A stretch of DNA of 64,000 bases, from positions 1 to 64,000 of the forward strand of contig JABFSU010000017.1 of the NCBI GenBank assembly GCA_013140455.1. The letters are read 5' to 3'. The notes below the pieces were generated by a model. It worked only from the letters and a program-made list of their open reading frames with translations. It did not search any database and was not told the origin of the DNA. Position numbers and translations under genes: made by a program. Origin of the DNA: Nitrospira sp. Lineage in GTDB: Bacteria; Nitrospirota; Nitrospiria; Nitrospirales; Nitrospiraceae. Below, one piece after another: positions 1 to 8,070 of this stretch (positions within the stretch are counted from its first letter, which is position 1; each line of letters opens with the position of its first letter).

Positions 1-675
1 ATGCCCGCCTACAAGATTGCTTCGGCGGACCTGAACAATATTCCATTGCAGAAATATATCGCAAAGTTAGGGAAGCCGATTTTTCTCAGCACCGGCGGTG
101 GAACGATGGCCGACATTCGCCGGGCTTGCAGCGCGATTCTCGAGCTGAACCCGCTGCTCACGATTCTGCACTGCACGGCCGCCTATCCGGTGGATGCGCA
201 AGACATGAATCTGAGCGTCATCCCGTCGCTGATGGCCGAGTTTCCCAAGCAGGTGATCGGGCTATCGGATCATGAAAACGGCATAGACGCGGCTTCTATT
301 GCATACATGTTGGGTGCGCGCGTATTTGAAAAGCACTTCACGCTCAATCGAGCGTTCAGAGGGAGCGATCACTCATTTTCTTTGGAGCCTGAAGGGCTGA
401 GGAAAATGATCAGAAACTTGAACAGAATTCCCGTCATGCTGGGCGATGGCAAGAAGTGGGTTTTGGAGAGTGAAAAGAAGCCACTCAAGAAAATGAGCAA
501 GTCTCTTGTGGCTTCGAGGAATTTGTCCCCGGGCCACACGTTGACGGAAAAAGATGTGGCGATTAAGTCTCCAAGCGGCGGACTCCCTCCGTTTGAGCTC
601 GAACGTATTCTGGGAAAGAGTCTTCGTGTTGCGCTAGCCGAAGATGACTTTATTCTTCTCGACAGCCTCGAATAG
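1..675 (+). CDS. N-acetylneuraminate synthase family protein (NeuB-like), 5'-truncated
   Basis: This is the C-terminal part of a NeuB/SpsE-type synthase, which condenses PEP with an acylamino-mannose-type sugar to give a nine-carbon nonulosonic acid. About 224 residues are visible. They include the NeuB-typical stretches TAAYPV, GLSDHE, FEKHFTL and a GSDHSFSLEP segment, then a C-terminal SAF/antifreeze-like domain (KSLVASRNLSPG onward, about residue 168 to the end). Full NeuB proteins have about 340-360 residues, so roughly 120 N-terminal residues lie upstream of the window. The ATG at base 1 is the window edge and probably not the true start. It is a paralogue of the complete NeuB at 11867-12943. 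It is followed by a PtmA-like SDR and, further on, a CMP-nonulosonate synthetase, so it probably serves a second nonulosonate pathway. The substrate is unknown. Confidence 0.88.
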   Translation: MPAYKIASADLNNIPLQKYIAKLGKPIFLSTGGGTMADIRRACSAILELNPLLTILHCTAAYPVDAQDMNLSVIPSLMAEFPKQVIGLSDHENGIDAASIAYMLGARVFEKHFTLNRAFRGSDHSFSLEPEGLRKMIRNLNRIPVMLGDGKKWVLESEKKPLKKMSKSLVASRNLSPGHTLTEKDVAIKSPSGGLPPFELERILGKSLRVALAEDDFILLDSLE

Positions 676-766
676 ACCGTGGCGGTTCATGCAGGTAGCA
701 ATGGGTCTGCAGGGATGTCCCATTTTCCGTTAAGCGTGTGAGCGAGATGATGAGCATGCAGGAGCG

Positions 767-1582
767 ATGCTGATGCCGGACTCCATTTTCTCCGTGGCGC
801 AAGAGACGGTTGTCATCACAGGCGTTTCCGGCCAGTTGGGTTCTCAATATGCGAGCGCCTTCTTGAAGGGGAATGCACGGGTCGTCGGTCTAGATCTGAC
901 GGCGTCTCCTTGCGTTGCTGCGCTGGCCTCTCAATTCGAAGGACGGTTTGCATTTTGTTCATGTGATGTGACTCAAGCGGGGAGTTTGCAGAATGCGTTG
1001 TTGATGACTCGTCAGTTGTTTGGAGCGCCTACGGTGCTGATCAACAATGCCGCGATAGATTCTCCTCCGAACGCGCCCATAGAAGAAACGGGGCCTTTTG
1101 AAGAGTATCCGGATGCTTCTTGGGACCGCATCATGGATGTCAATGTCAAAGGTGTGTATCTCGCCTCAAAAGTCTTCGGGGCCGCGATGGCCGCTCATCG
1201 GCGCGGGTCAATCGTGAACGTCTCGTCCATCTATGGCGTGGTATCTCCCGACCAAAGCATCTATGAATATCGCCGTCAACGCGGTGAGGTGTTTTATAAG
1301 CCTGCGGCCTATGCGGTGTCCAAATCAGCGTTGCTCAATTTAACGCGCTATCTTGCCGTGTATTGGGCGAAGAGCGGTGTCCGTGTGAACACGCTCGTGC
1401 TGGCTGGAGTTGAGAACAGCCAGGATCCGGAGTTCATGAAGGCCTATTGCGCACGCATACCCATAGGAAGGATGGCGGCGAAAGATGAGTATTGCGGCGC
1501 GGTTCTTTTTCTTGCCAGCCAGGCTTCCACGTATATGACCGGTGCACAACTCACCATGGATGGGGGCTGGACGGCGATTTAA
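767..1582 (+). CDS. SDR family oxidoreductase, PtmA-like
   Basis: A classical short-chain dehydrogenase of 271 residues. It shows the NAD(P)-binding TGVSGQLG motif (residues 18-25), NNAA (93-96), the catalytic Ser at about 153-154, and Tyr182/Lys186 in the YxxxK motif. The C-terminal half is clearly paralogous to the PtmA homologue at 15789-16616: both share SIYG, PD.xIYE, RVNTL, RMAA and a terminal DGG motif. PtmA proteins sit in flagellar legionaminic-acid loci of Campylobacter. The ATG at 767 has a GGAG ribosome site a few bases upstream; an ATG two codons in is an alternative. The gene overlaps the following aldehyde dehydrogenase by one base (TAATG), which suggests coupling. Its role here is inferred to be redox chemistry on a nonulosonate precursor; the substrate is unknown. 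Confidence 0.85.
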   Translation: MLMPDSIFSVAQETVVITGVSGQLGSQYASAFLKGNARVVGLDLTASPCVAALASQFEGRFAFCSCDVTQAGSLQNALLMTRQLFGAPTVLINNAAIDSPPNAPIEETGPFEEYPDASWDRIMDVNVKGVYLASKVFGAAMAAHRRGSIVNVSSIYGVVSPDQSIYEYRRQRGEVFYKPAAYAVSKSALLNLTRYLAVYWAKSGVRVNTLVLAGVENSQDPEFMKAYCARIPIGRMAAKDEYCGAVLFLASQASTYMTGAQLTMDGGWTAI

Positions 1583-3042
1583 TGGATACGCGGCAGATTT
1601 ACAATTGGGTTGATGGGAAAGAGTCGCCGGCAACAAGTGGGATCCGCCTCAAGAAGATCAACCCCCACACCGGGCTGGTTGACTCAGAGTGTATCGCGTC
1701 GTCACCCGAGGACGTTCGGCAAGCGGTCACTGCGGCCGAAGCAGCTTTCCCTGCGTGGTCTGAATTAACGCCGGTCGGCAGGGGTGGCATATTGAGTGCC
1801 TGGGGCAGGCTCTTGCGGGAGCGCCAGCAAGAACTGACCGAAATTATCGTGCGGGAAACTGCCAAGCCGCCGCAGGACGCGGGCGGGGAAGTTCATGCGG
1901 CACTGGCCCAGGGTGAGTATTTCGCGGGCGAAGGCATGAGGCTATATTCCCGTTCGCTGACATCAGGGACTCCGGGTAAGTACAGTCATACCGTCAGGCA
2001 GCCGCGCGGGGTTGCCGGTTTGATTGTCCCGGCCAATACACCCCTCGCAAATATTGCCTGGAAAGTCTTTCCTGCTCTGATCTGCGGCAACACCGCAGTG
2101 CTGAAGGCATCAGAAGATGCGCCGGAACTTGCTGTCGCTGTGGCGAAGCTTGGAAAACTTGCCGGATTGCCGGATGGAGTGCTGAACGTTCTGCAAGGTG
2201 GCGGAGATCCAACCGGCAGAGCGCTTGTGGAAGATGCTCGCGTGGCGGTGATTAGCTTTACCGGATCGACTGCTGTCGGGCGCTGGATCGCTGAAGTCGG
2301 CGGCCGGCGGTTGGCTCGAATCTCCTTGGAGTTGGGTGGGAAGAACCCGTTTGTCGTCTGTGATGATGCGGATCTCGATATGGCCGTACATTGGGCCAGT
2401 CTGTCGGCTTTTAGCAACGCAGGGCAGCGATGCGCCGCCGGGAGCCGTATTCTTATATTCGAGGGCATATATGAGGCGTTCGTCGAGAAACTCGTTGCCA
2501 AGGCGACGTCGCTCAAGCTTGGAGTCGATCAAGGATGCGATCTCGGCCCGGTTATCACGGCTCAGCAGCAATCGAAGATTCTCGCGGCGATTGAGCGGGC
2601 GAGACAGGCCGGTGGAAGAGTGCTGTGTGGAGGCAAGGTGCCCGGTGCGGAAAAACTGAGGAACGGATTTTACATCGAGCCGACACTGATAGACGGCCTG
2701 CCCGATGACGCCGAAATGTGCACCCGTGAAATGTTCGGCCCGGTCGCGAGTGTGCAACGGGTGCGTGACGTGGCGCATGCGCTGCAGGTTGCAAACGCCT
2801 CAGAATATGGTTTGACAGCTGCCATTCACACCAGGAATGTCGACCGGGCTATGTGGTTCGCCCAACGTGTGCGGGCGGGCGTGGTCAATATCAACATTGG
2901 AACATTTGGCAGTGAACCGCATATGCCGTTCGGGGGATTTCGCGCATCCGGAAATGGCACCCGGGAGCCTGGAGTTGAAGCGTTGGACGTCTATAGTGAA
3001 CTCAAAAACATTTCATTCTTGGTTCGCGACGCATTGATCTAA
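1582..3042 (+). CDS. NAD(P)-dependent aldehyde dehydrogenase
   Basis: Aldehyde dehydrogenase superfamily, 486 residues, the normal length. Hallmarks are PANTP with the catalytic Asn (about 152), the cofactor Lys in VLKASED (about 175), FTGSTAVG (226-233), the general-base Glu in LELGGK (about 250) and the nucleophilic Cys in GQRC (about 284). The start was placed at the ATG overlapping the previous stop (TAATG); an earlier in-frame start at 1492 would lie inside the SDR gene. The enzyme would oxidise an aldehyde, possibly an aldose or a sugar aldehyde, to an acid. An aldehyde dehydrogenase directly before an enolase-superfamily dehydratase suggests an oxidation-then-dehydration route to a 2-keto-3-deoxy sugar acid. 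That is inference from the gene order only. Confidence 0.87.
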   Translation: MDTRQIYNWVDGKESPATSGIRLKKINPHTGLVDSECIASSPEDVRQAVTAAEAAFPAWSELTPVGRGGILSAWGRLLRERQQELTEIIVRETAKPPQDAGGEVHAALAQGEYFAGEGMRLYSRSLTSGTPGKYSHTVRQPRGVAGLIVPANTPLANIAWKVFPALICGNTAVLKASEDAPELAVAVAKLGKLAGLPDGVLNVLQGGGDPTGRALVEDARVAVISFTGSTAVGRWIAEVGGRRLARISLELGGKNPFVVCDDADLDMAVHWASLSAFSNAGQRCAAGSRILIFEGIYEAFVEKLVAKATSLKLGVDQGCDLGPVITAQQQSKILAAIERARQAGGRVLCGGKVPGAEKLRNGFYIEPTLIDGLPDDAEMCTREMFGPVASVQRVRDVAHALQVANASEYGLTAAIHTRNVDRAMWFAQRVRAGVVNINIGTFGSEPHMPFGGFRASGNGTREPGVEALDVYSELKNISFLVRDALI

Positions 3043-3092
3043 GTGAGGCTCAATTATGATTCCTTTCCGGGGTGAAGATTGTAAGGTCTGCC

Positions 3093-4268
3093 GTGAAAAT
3101 AGATAAAGTCGAAATATTGCATGCAGATGCCGGTTGGCGGCCGTGGTCGTTCGTCAAGATTACGACGAATGACGGGCTTATTGGATGGAGTGAATGTACC
3201 GATTCGCACGGCTCCCCTCTGGGAATGGAGGGAGTTGTGAAAGATCTATCGCCTTTGTTGGTGGGGCAGGATCCGGGGAAAATCGAAAGACTCTGTTCGG
3301 ACATGCATGCTCGCACGCGCCAAAGTCCAGGTTCAGTCATTCAGAAGGCGATAGGCGGAATTGAAAATGCTTTGTGGGATATTAAAGCCAAGGCCTTGGG
3401 CGTCCCCGTCTACGAACTTTTTGGCGGGCCGGTTCGCGAGAAAATTCCGCTCTATTGGTCTCATTGCGGAACGTCACGTGTTCGCGCGTGGGATTTGGTG
3501 AAAAAGCCCGCTATTAGATCGCTCGAGGATGTGAAGGCATTTGGTGCAGAGGTGTGTGCGTCTGGCTACAAGGCACTCAAGACGAATATTGCGATTCTCG
3601 GCGAGAACCCGCATGTTTTCATGCCGGGGTTTTTCAAGAGTCCGGGCGGTCCTGAGTTGAATGCCGATCGCGGTATTCTGGCGGCGGTTGATCGGTGGGT
3701 TGGGGCGTTACGAGACGCAGTGGGGGGGCAGATCGACATTGCCCTCGATCTGAATTTCAACTTCAAGACAGAAGGCTATATTAAAATCGGGCGAGCGCTC
3801 GAACAATACAATCTCTTGTGGCTCGAGATTGATTCCTACGATTCCGAAGCGCTTCGCCAGATCAAAGATTCCGTACGGACGCCCGTCGCATCGTGCGAAA
3901 ACCTGTATGGGCTGCGCCAATACCGCCCGTTTTTCGTGAGTCACGCCATGGATATCGCATCCATAGATGTGATCTGGAACGGATTCTCCGGTTCCAGGAA
4001 AATCGCCGATATGGCAGAACTCTATGAAATGAATGTGTGTCCGCACAATTATAACGGCCATTTGTCGACGTTTATCAGCATGCAATTTTGCGCGCTGGTG
4101 CCGAATCTCCGGTTTGCGGAAATTGATGTGGATGACGTGCCGTGGCGGGATGAGCTATTCACCCACTCCCCTGAAGTCGAAAATGGATACCTAAACGTGC
4201 CGACGAGGTCCGGCTGGGGCGCGGATGTGAACGAAAAGACTTTGGCTAAACATAAATGGCCCAGATGA
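3093..4268 (+). CDS. Enolase-superfamily (mandelate racemase type) sugar-acid dehydratase or epimerase
   Basis: Mandelate racemase/muconate lactonizing enzyme family, about 391 residues. The family signature GIENALWDIKAKALG (89-103) followed by ELFGG is present. Likely metal ligands are Asp219 (in LDLN), Glu245 (in WLEID) and Glu269 (in SCEN). Asp292 and His318 (in CPHNYNG) match the Asp-His dyad of the MR subgroup, and Lys163 lies in the second-strand catalytic position. Members commonly dehydrate aldonates to 2-keto-3-deoxy acids; some epimerise. I chose GTG 3093 because AAGG lies six bases upstream; GTG 3072 is possible. The end overlaps the next gene by ATGA. A member inside a surface-sugar locus with NeuB and a CMP-sugar synthetase is unusual. 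The substrate cannot be read from the sequence. Confidence 0.82.
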   Translation: MKIDKVEILHADAGWRPWSFVKITTNDGLIGWSECTDSHGSPLGMEGVVKDLSPLLVGQDPGKIERLCSDMHARTRQSPGSVIQKAIGGIENALWDIKAKALGVPVYELFGGPVREKIPLYWSHCGTSRVRAWDLVKKPAIRSLEDVKAFGAEVCASGYKALKTNIAILGENPHVFMPGFFKSPGGPELNADRGILAAVDRWVGALRDAVGGQIDIALDLNFNFKTEGYIKIGRALEQYNLLWLEIDSYDSEALRQIKDSVRTPVASCENLYGLRQYRPFFVSHAMDIASIDVIWNGFSGSRKIADMAELYEMNVCPHNYNGHLSTFISMQFCALVPNLRFAEIDVDDVPWRDELFTHSPEVENGYLNVPTRSGWGADVNEKTLAKHKWPR

Positions 4269-5209
4269 AAGCGTGCGAACGTGTTGCAGTGCTCGGGCCC
4301 GGAGCGGTCGGTGGTTTGCTCGCGGCGTTGTGTTGGAAGGCCGGATATGACGTGTTGTGCATTGGACGAAAAGAATCCGTCCGTGCAATCCAACAGGATG
4401 GAATTCCGGTCGAGAGCCCTGTCTATGGAAATTTTATCGCCCGACCACGGGCGAGCGAAGAGTTCGTCGGTCCGGTCGATGTTCTCTTTATTACGGTCAA
4501 ATCTCCGCACTTATCGAACGCGATAGGACGGCTCGCTGTCGGGCAAGTGGGAAATGCGGTGGTGGTTCCCTTGTTGAACGGCGTCGGCCATCGAGAGGTT
4601 ATTCGAGCACGTCTCGGGTCTTGCGTCGCGGTCGGTACGATTGGCTTGGTCGAGGCTATTCGTGAGGAGGATGGCCGCATTCGCCATCATTCGAAAGGCT
4701 ACCCGCATATTGATATCGCGTCTGACAACGATGTCGCGCCGAGCGATTTGGATTGTGTCGCGAAGATGATTCAAAAAGCGGGTATCCCGACGTCCGTGCA
4801 TCGAACTGAAGCTGAGGTGATCTGGGGGAAGCTCGTTCGACTGAGCGCCGTCGCATCTTTAACCGCCGCGTTTCAAGAGCCCCTGGGGGCCATTCGCTCT
4901 GATCCTGAAAAGAGAGTGCTGCTGGAGGAAACCGTTCGTGAAGCGGCGTCGGTGGCTTCCCATGACGGGGTGGACATCGATCCCGGGAAGGTGATCGCCC
5001 AAATCGAGTCGTTTCCGTCCAGGCTCACGACCTCGCTCCAACGGGATATTGCCGCGAGCCATTCATCTGAAGTGGAGTCGATTACGGGAGGGGTCATACG
5101 CCTGGCGAATTCGTATGGCATTGCAGTTCCGGCACACGTGCGACTGTATGAAATGATCGCCGGGCGCTCCCGCCATGCCGCGATTGTCGGCGAGCGTAGC
5201 GTGTCGTGA
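4265..5209 (+). CDS. Ketopantoate reductase (PanE/ApbA) family protein
   Basis: About 314 residues with the N-terminal nucleotide-binding GPGAVGG (11-17), a LLNG motif (about 103-106) and a C-terminal helical domain. The conserved Lys in VIWGK (about 189) matches the catalytic Lys of 2-dehydropantoate 2-reductase. The family reduces 2-keto acids with NADPH. Here it lies between an enolase-superfamily enzyme, which could produce a 2-keto-3-deoxy acid, and a CMP-sugar synthetase. It may therefore act on a sugar-derived keto acid rather than on ketopantoate, though a displaced panE cannot be excluded. The ATG at 4265 overlaps the previous stop (ATGA); an ATG three codons upstream (4256) is the alternative. 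Confidence 0.8.
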   Translation: MKACERVAVLGPGAVGGLLAALCWKAGYDVLCIGRKESVRAIQQDGIPVESPVYGNFIARPRASEEFVGPVDVLFITVKSPHLSNAIGRLAVGQVGNAVVVPLLNGVGHREVIRARLGSCVAVGTIGLVEAIREEDGRIRHHSKGYPHIDIASDNDVAPSDLDCVAKMIQKAGIPTSVHRTEAEVIWGKLVRLSAVASLTAAFQEPLGAIRSDPEKRVLLEETVREAASVASHDGVDIDPGKVIAQIESFPSRLTTSLQRDIAASHSSEVESITGGVIRLANSYGIAVPAHVRLYEMIAGRSRHAAIVGERSVS

Positions 5210-5955
5210 TGGCTGCTGTGAATGCGCGCTTACACATCATGGGGATTGTCGGGATTCGGTCTGGCTCGAAAGGAGTGCCTGACAAGAATATTCGTCCGTT
5301 GGCGGGAAAACCCCTCGTCGGGTGGATTCTTGATGCTGCGAGTAAGTCGAAATACCTGAACCGCACGGTTGTTTCAACCGATTCTGAAGCGTATGCGGCG
5401 ATTGCCAAGTCATACGGTGCGGATGTCCCGTATCTTCGTCCGGCTGAACTCGCCGCCGACGACTCTCCGGAATATGAATATGTGAAGCATATGGTGGAGT
5501 GGCTGGAACGGAATGAGGGATATCGTCCGGACATCGTGGTTCGCATGATGGCAACGGTTCCATTGCAATCAACGCAGGACATCGACGCCGTCATCCGCAC
5601 ACTTCTTGACGATCCGAAAGCGGATTCGGCCGTCGCGATTGCCGAAGCGCGCCAACATCCCATGAAAGCGCTCAAGCTCGTCGAGGACGGAGACGGCAGC
5701 AAGAAGCTTGTCTCATATTTTTCTGAATCCGGACGCGAGGTCACTCCGATTGCCAGGCAGGGGTATGAAAAGGCGTACTTTCGGGCCAACATCATCGGAT
5801 GTCGGCGACGGGTTATCTTTGAGACGAATTCTTTGACCGGGGATCTTGTGCGCCCTCATATCATTCCTCAGAATCGTGCGGTCGATATCGATAACGAAAT
5901 AGATTTTTATGTGGTCGAGCACCTTCTGCGGTCATTGTCCCAGTCAAAGCGTTAG
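5209..5955 (+). CDS. Acylneuraminate cytidylyltransferase family protein (CMP-sugar synthetase)
   Basis: About 248 residues of the NeuA/PseF/LegF family, which activates nonulosonic acids as CMP-sugars. The nucleotide-binding loop reads IRSGSKGVPDKN (about 16-27), where the usual form is ARGGSKG, so Arg and Ser replace the first positions. The C-terminal acidic motif DIDNEIDF is present, as in the family. It starts at the ATG of a TGATG junction with the KPR gene (a GTG one codon earlier is possible). It is a paralogue of the LegF homologue at 15091-15792. It likely activates the product of the first module (the NeuB-like gene at the left edge or the enolase-superfamily branch). Confidence 0.85.
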   Translation: MAAVNARLHIMGIVGIRSGSKGVPDKNIRPLAGKPLVGWILDAASKSKYLNRTVVSTDSEAYAAIAKSYGADVPYLRPAELAADDSPEYEYVKHMVEWLERNEGYRPDIVVRMMATVPLQSTQDIDAVIRTLLDDPKADSAVAIAEARQHPMKALKLVEDGDGSKKLVSYFSESGREVTPIARQGYEKAYFRANIIGCRRRVIFETNSLTGDLVRPHIIPQNRAVDIDNEIDFYVVEHLLRSLSQSKR

Positions 5956-6012
5956 TGTGTATATGGTCACGCGGCGTCGGCAGTTGCAGCGTGTCATTTT
6001 CAGGAGTTAAGC

Positions 6013-7956
6013 ATGGGCGAACAAGTCACTCATAGTGTATCGGAGGCGGTTGAATCAACGACGGCAGGTATCGAGCTGTCCTACTTTGAGAAGGCTGCGT
6101 TTGATATCGTTCTGCAAGCCTCCGCTCCGCCGAGGCTGAAAGCCGAGTTGTTTGCCCAGATGGCGCGTTTTAATGCGTTGTATATGGTCGCACGCGCCGG
6201 CTCCGGGCATTTGGGGAGCAGCTTTTCCAGTCTTGATATCGTTGCTTGGCTGTACCTGAACGTGTTGCAGCCAGAGGATCGATATTATTCTTCCAAAGGG
6301 CACGACAGTCCCGGTTTATATGCGACTCAGGCCGCATTGGGAGTTATTCCGTTCGAGAAAATTCACGGGCTGAGGCGCTTTGGCGGTTTGCCAGGCCATC
6401 CGGATGTACAGACTCCCGGAGCGTACACAAATACAGGCTCTCTGGGGATGGGTGTATCCAAGGCAAAAGGATTTCTCTTTGCCGACAAGTTTTTGGGGCT
6501 GTCCAACGGGAGAGTCTTTGTCCTTACCGGTGACGGTGAATTGCAGGAAGGGCAGTTCTGGGAGTCGCTCATCAGCGCTTCGCGACGGTGGGACGGGCGT
6601 CTGACGGTTATTGTTGATCATAACAAGATTCAATCAGATACCTATGTTACCGATGTCAGTGATTTAGGTGATCTTGACGCAAAGTTCAGCGCATTCGGCT
6701 GGGATGTGGTCCGGTGTAATGGCCATGATGTGATTTCCCTTGAGAAGGCGTTTGCCGTGCCTAATTTGGAGGGGAAGCCCAGAGCGATTATCGCAGACAC
6801 GATTAAAGGGCGCGGCGTATCGTTTATGGAGCACACGGCGATGTCCCAGACCCAAGAATACTATCGGTATCATTCAGGAGCTCCGACGCCAGAGGATTAC
6901 TGCAAGGCATCACAAGAATTGCTGGCCGATATCCGGACTCGATCCAGCCTATTGGGGATTGCTGCGCCGGTAGTTGGTAAAGTGATCGTCCAGCCAATGA
7001 GTCTGCCGGCTGCTTCAGAGCGGATGATCCCAGCCTATGCGGCGGCAATTCTGGAAGAAGGTCACTTTAATCCTCATGTGGTCGCATTAGATGCGGATCT
7101 TGTGCTTGATACCGGTCTGATTCCTTTTAAGAGTGAACTTCCAGGGCAGTTCATCGAGTGTGGAATCGCTGAGCAGGATATGGTGTCTCAGGCCGGTACG
7201 ATGGCGTTGAGTGGTCTGCTACCGGTTGTTCACTCGTTTGCCTGTTTTCTCACCTCCCGCGCGTTTGAGCAGATTTACAACAATTGCACCGAGCGCACGA
7301 AGATTATCTACGTAGGATCGCTGGCCGGCGTGCTGCCCGGGGGACCCGGCCACTCGCATCAAGCGGTTCGCGACGTCACCGCCATGTCCGGGATGCCCGG
7401 CATGCGGATTGTGGAGCCGGTATGCTCGGCTCAAGTCAGGCCGGCGCTGCAGTGGGCTGCTCGTGTTCATAGGGGAAGCACCTATCTGCGATTGACCTCA
7501 ATTCCTCTTGAAGGGCGTCTTGAATTGGCCGAGGTGAATCACTTGGCAGAAGGGCGTGGACACATCCTGCGCCGGGGGAAGGATCTTACATTGGTGGCGG
7601 CCGGGGCGATTATGACGATCCAAGCGCTGAAGACGGCGAAGCAACTGGCAGACCAGGGGCTAGAGGCTCAGGTGGTAAGTACTCCCTGGCTGAATTGTAT
7701 TGACCTGACTTGGTTTGCGGGGTTGTTGACGGGAGTGCAGCCGGTGGTCACGCTCGAAAACCACGGCGTGGAAAATGGGTTCGGCTGTTTTCTTGTGAGC
7801 CAGTTGGCCATGGCGGGTTTGTTGGGCCAGCGGAAGGTGTTGATTGAGGGGATACGGGGTATCCCTGCCTATGGCCGTAATGAAGAAGTGCTCGCACACC
7901 ATGGGTTGGATGAGAGCGGCTTGGCGAAAGCCATCATGCAGGCCGTGAGAGGATGA
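6013..7956 (+). CDS. Transketolase, single-chain
   Basis: A 647-residue thiamine-diphosphate enzyme. The N-terminal TPP domain has GSGHLGSS (about 63-70), KGHDSPG (95-101) and the GDGELQEG motif (173-180) completed by the HNK at 203-205. The pyrimidine-binding half contains CGIAEQDMVSQAG with the activating Glu, and a C-terminal transketolase domain follows. It looks like a fusion of the two half-transketolases often found as separate genes, preceded by about 45 extra residues. A CAGGAG site lies upstream of the ATG. Transketolases move two-carbon ketol groups and can make sedoheptulose-7-phosphate, so it may feed the heptose-like module C or build a branched or elongated sugar for module A. 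Neither has been shown. Confidence 0.87.
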   Translation: MGEQVTHSVSEAVESTTAGIELSYFEKAAFDIVLQASAPPRLKAELFAQMARFNALYMVARAGSGHLGSSFSSLDIVAWLYLNVLQPEDRYYSSKGHDSPGLYATQAALGVIPFEKIHGLRRFGGLPGHPDVQTPGAYTNTGSLGMGVSKAKGFLFADKFLGLSNGRVFVLTGDGELQEGQFWESLISASRRWDGRLTVIVDHNKIQSDTYVTDVSDLGDLDAKFSAFGWDVVRCNGHDVISLEKAFAVPNLEGKPRAIIADTIKGRGVSFMEHTAMSQTQEYYRYHSGAPTPEDYCKASQELLADIRTRSSLLGIAAPVVGKVIVQPMSLPAASERMIPAYAAAILEEGHFNPHVVALDADLVLDTGLIPFKSELPGQFIECGIAEQDMVSQAGTMALSGLLPVVHSFACFLTSRAFEQIYNNCTERTKIIYVGSLAGVLPGGPGHSHQAVRDVTAMSGMPGMRIVEPVCSAQVRPALQWAARVHRGSTYLRLTSIPLEGRLELAEVNHLAEGRGHILRRGKDLTLVAAGAIMTIQALKTAKQLADQGLEAQVVSTPWLNCIDLTWFAGLLTGVQPVVTLENHGVENGFGCFLVSQLAMAGLLGQRKVLIEGIRGIPAYGRNEEVLAHHGLDESGLAKAIMQAVRG

Positions 7957-8070
7957 TCCGACCAAGGCCCGCTGTCGTGTCATTCACCGGCAAGCTGTTG
8001 AGCCTATGATCCAGTTGTCGCTCGCGCATTCACGAGATCGCTATCAGTACCGGCTTAAGTAAGGGACATA

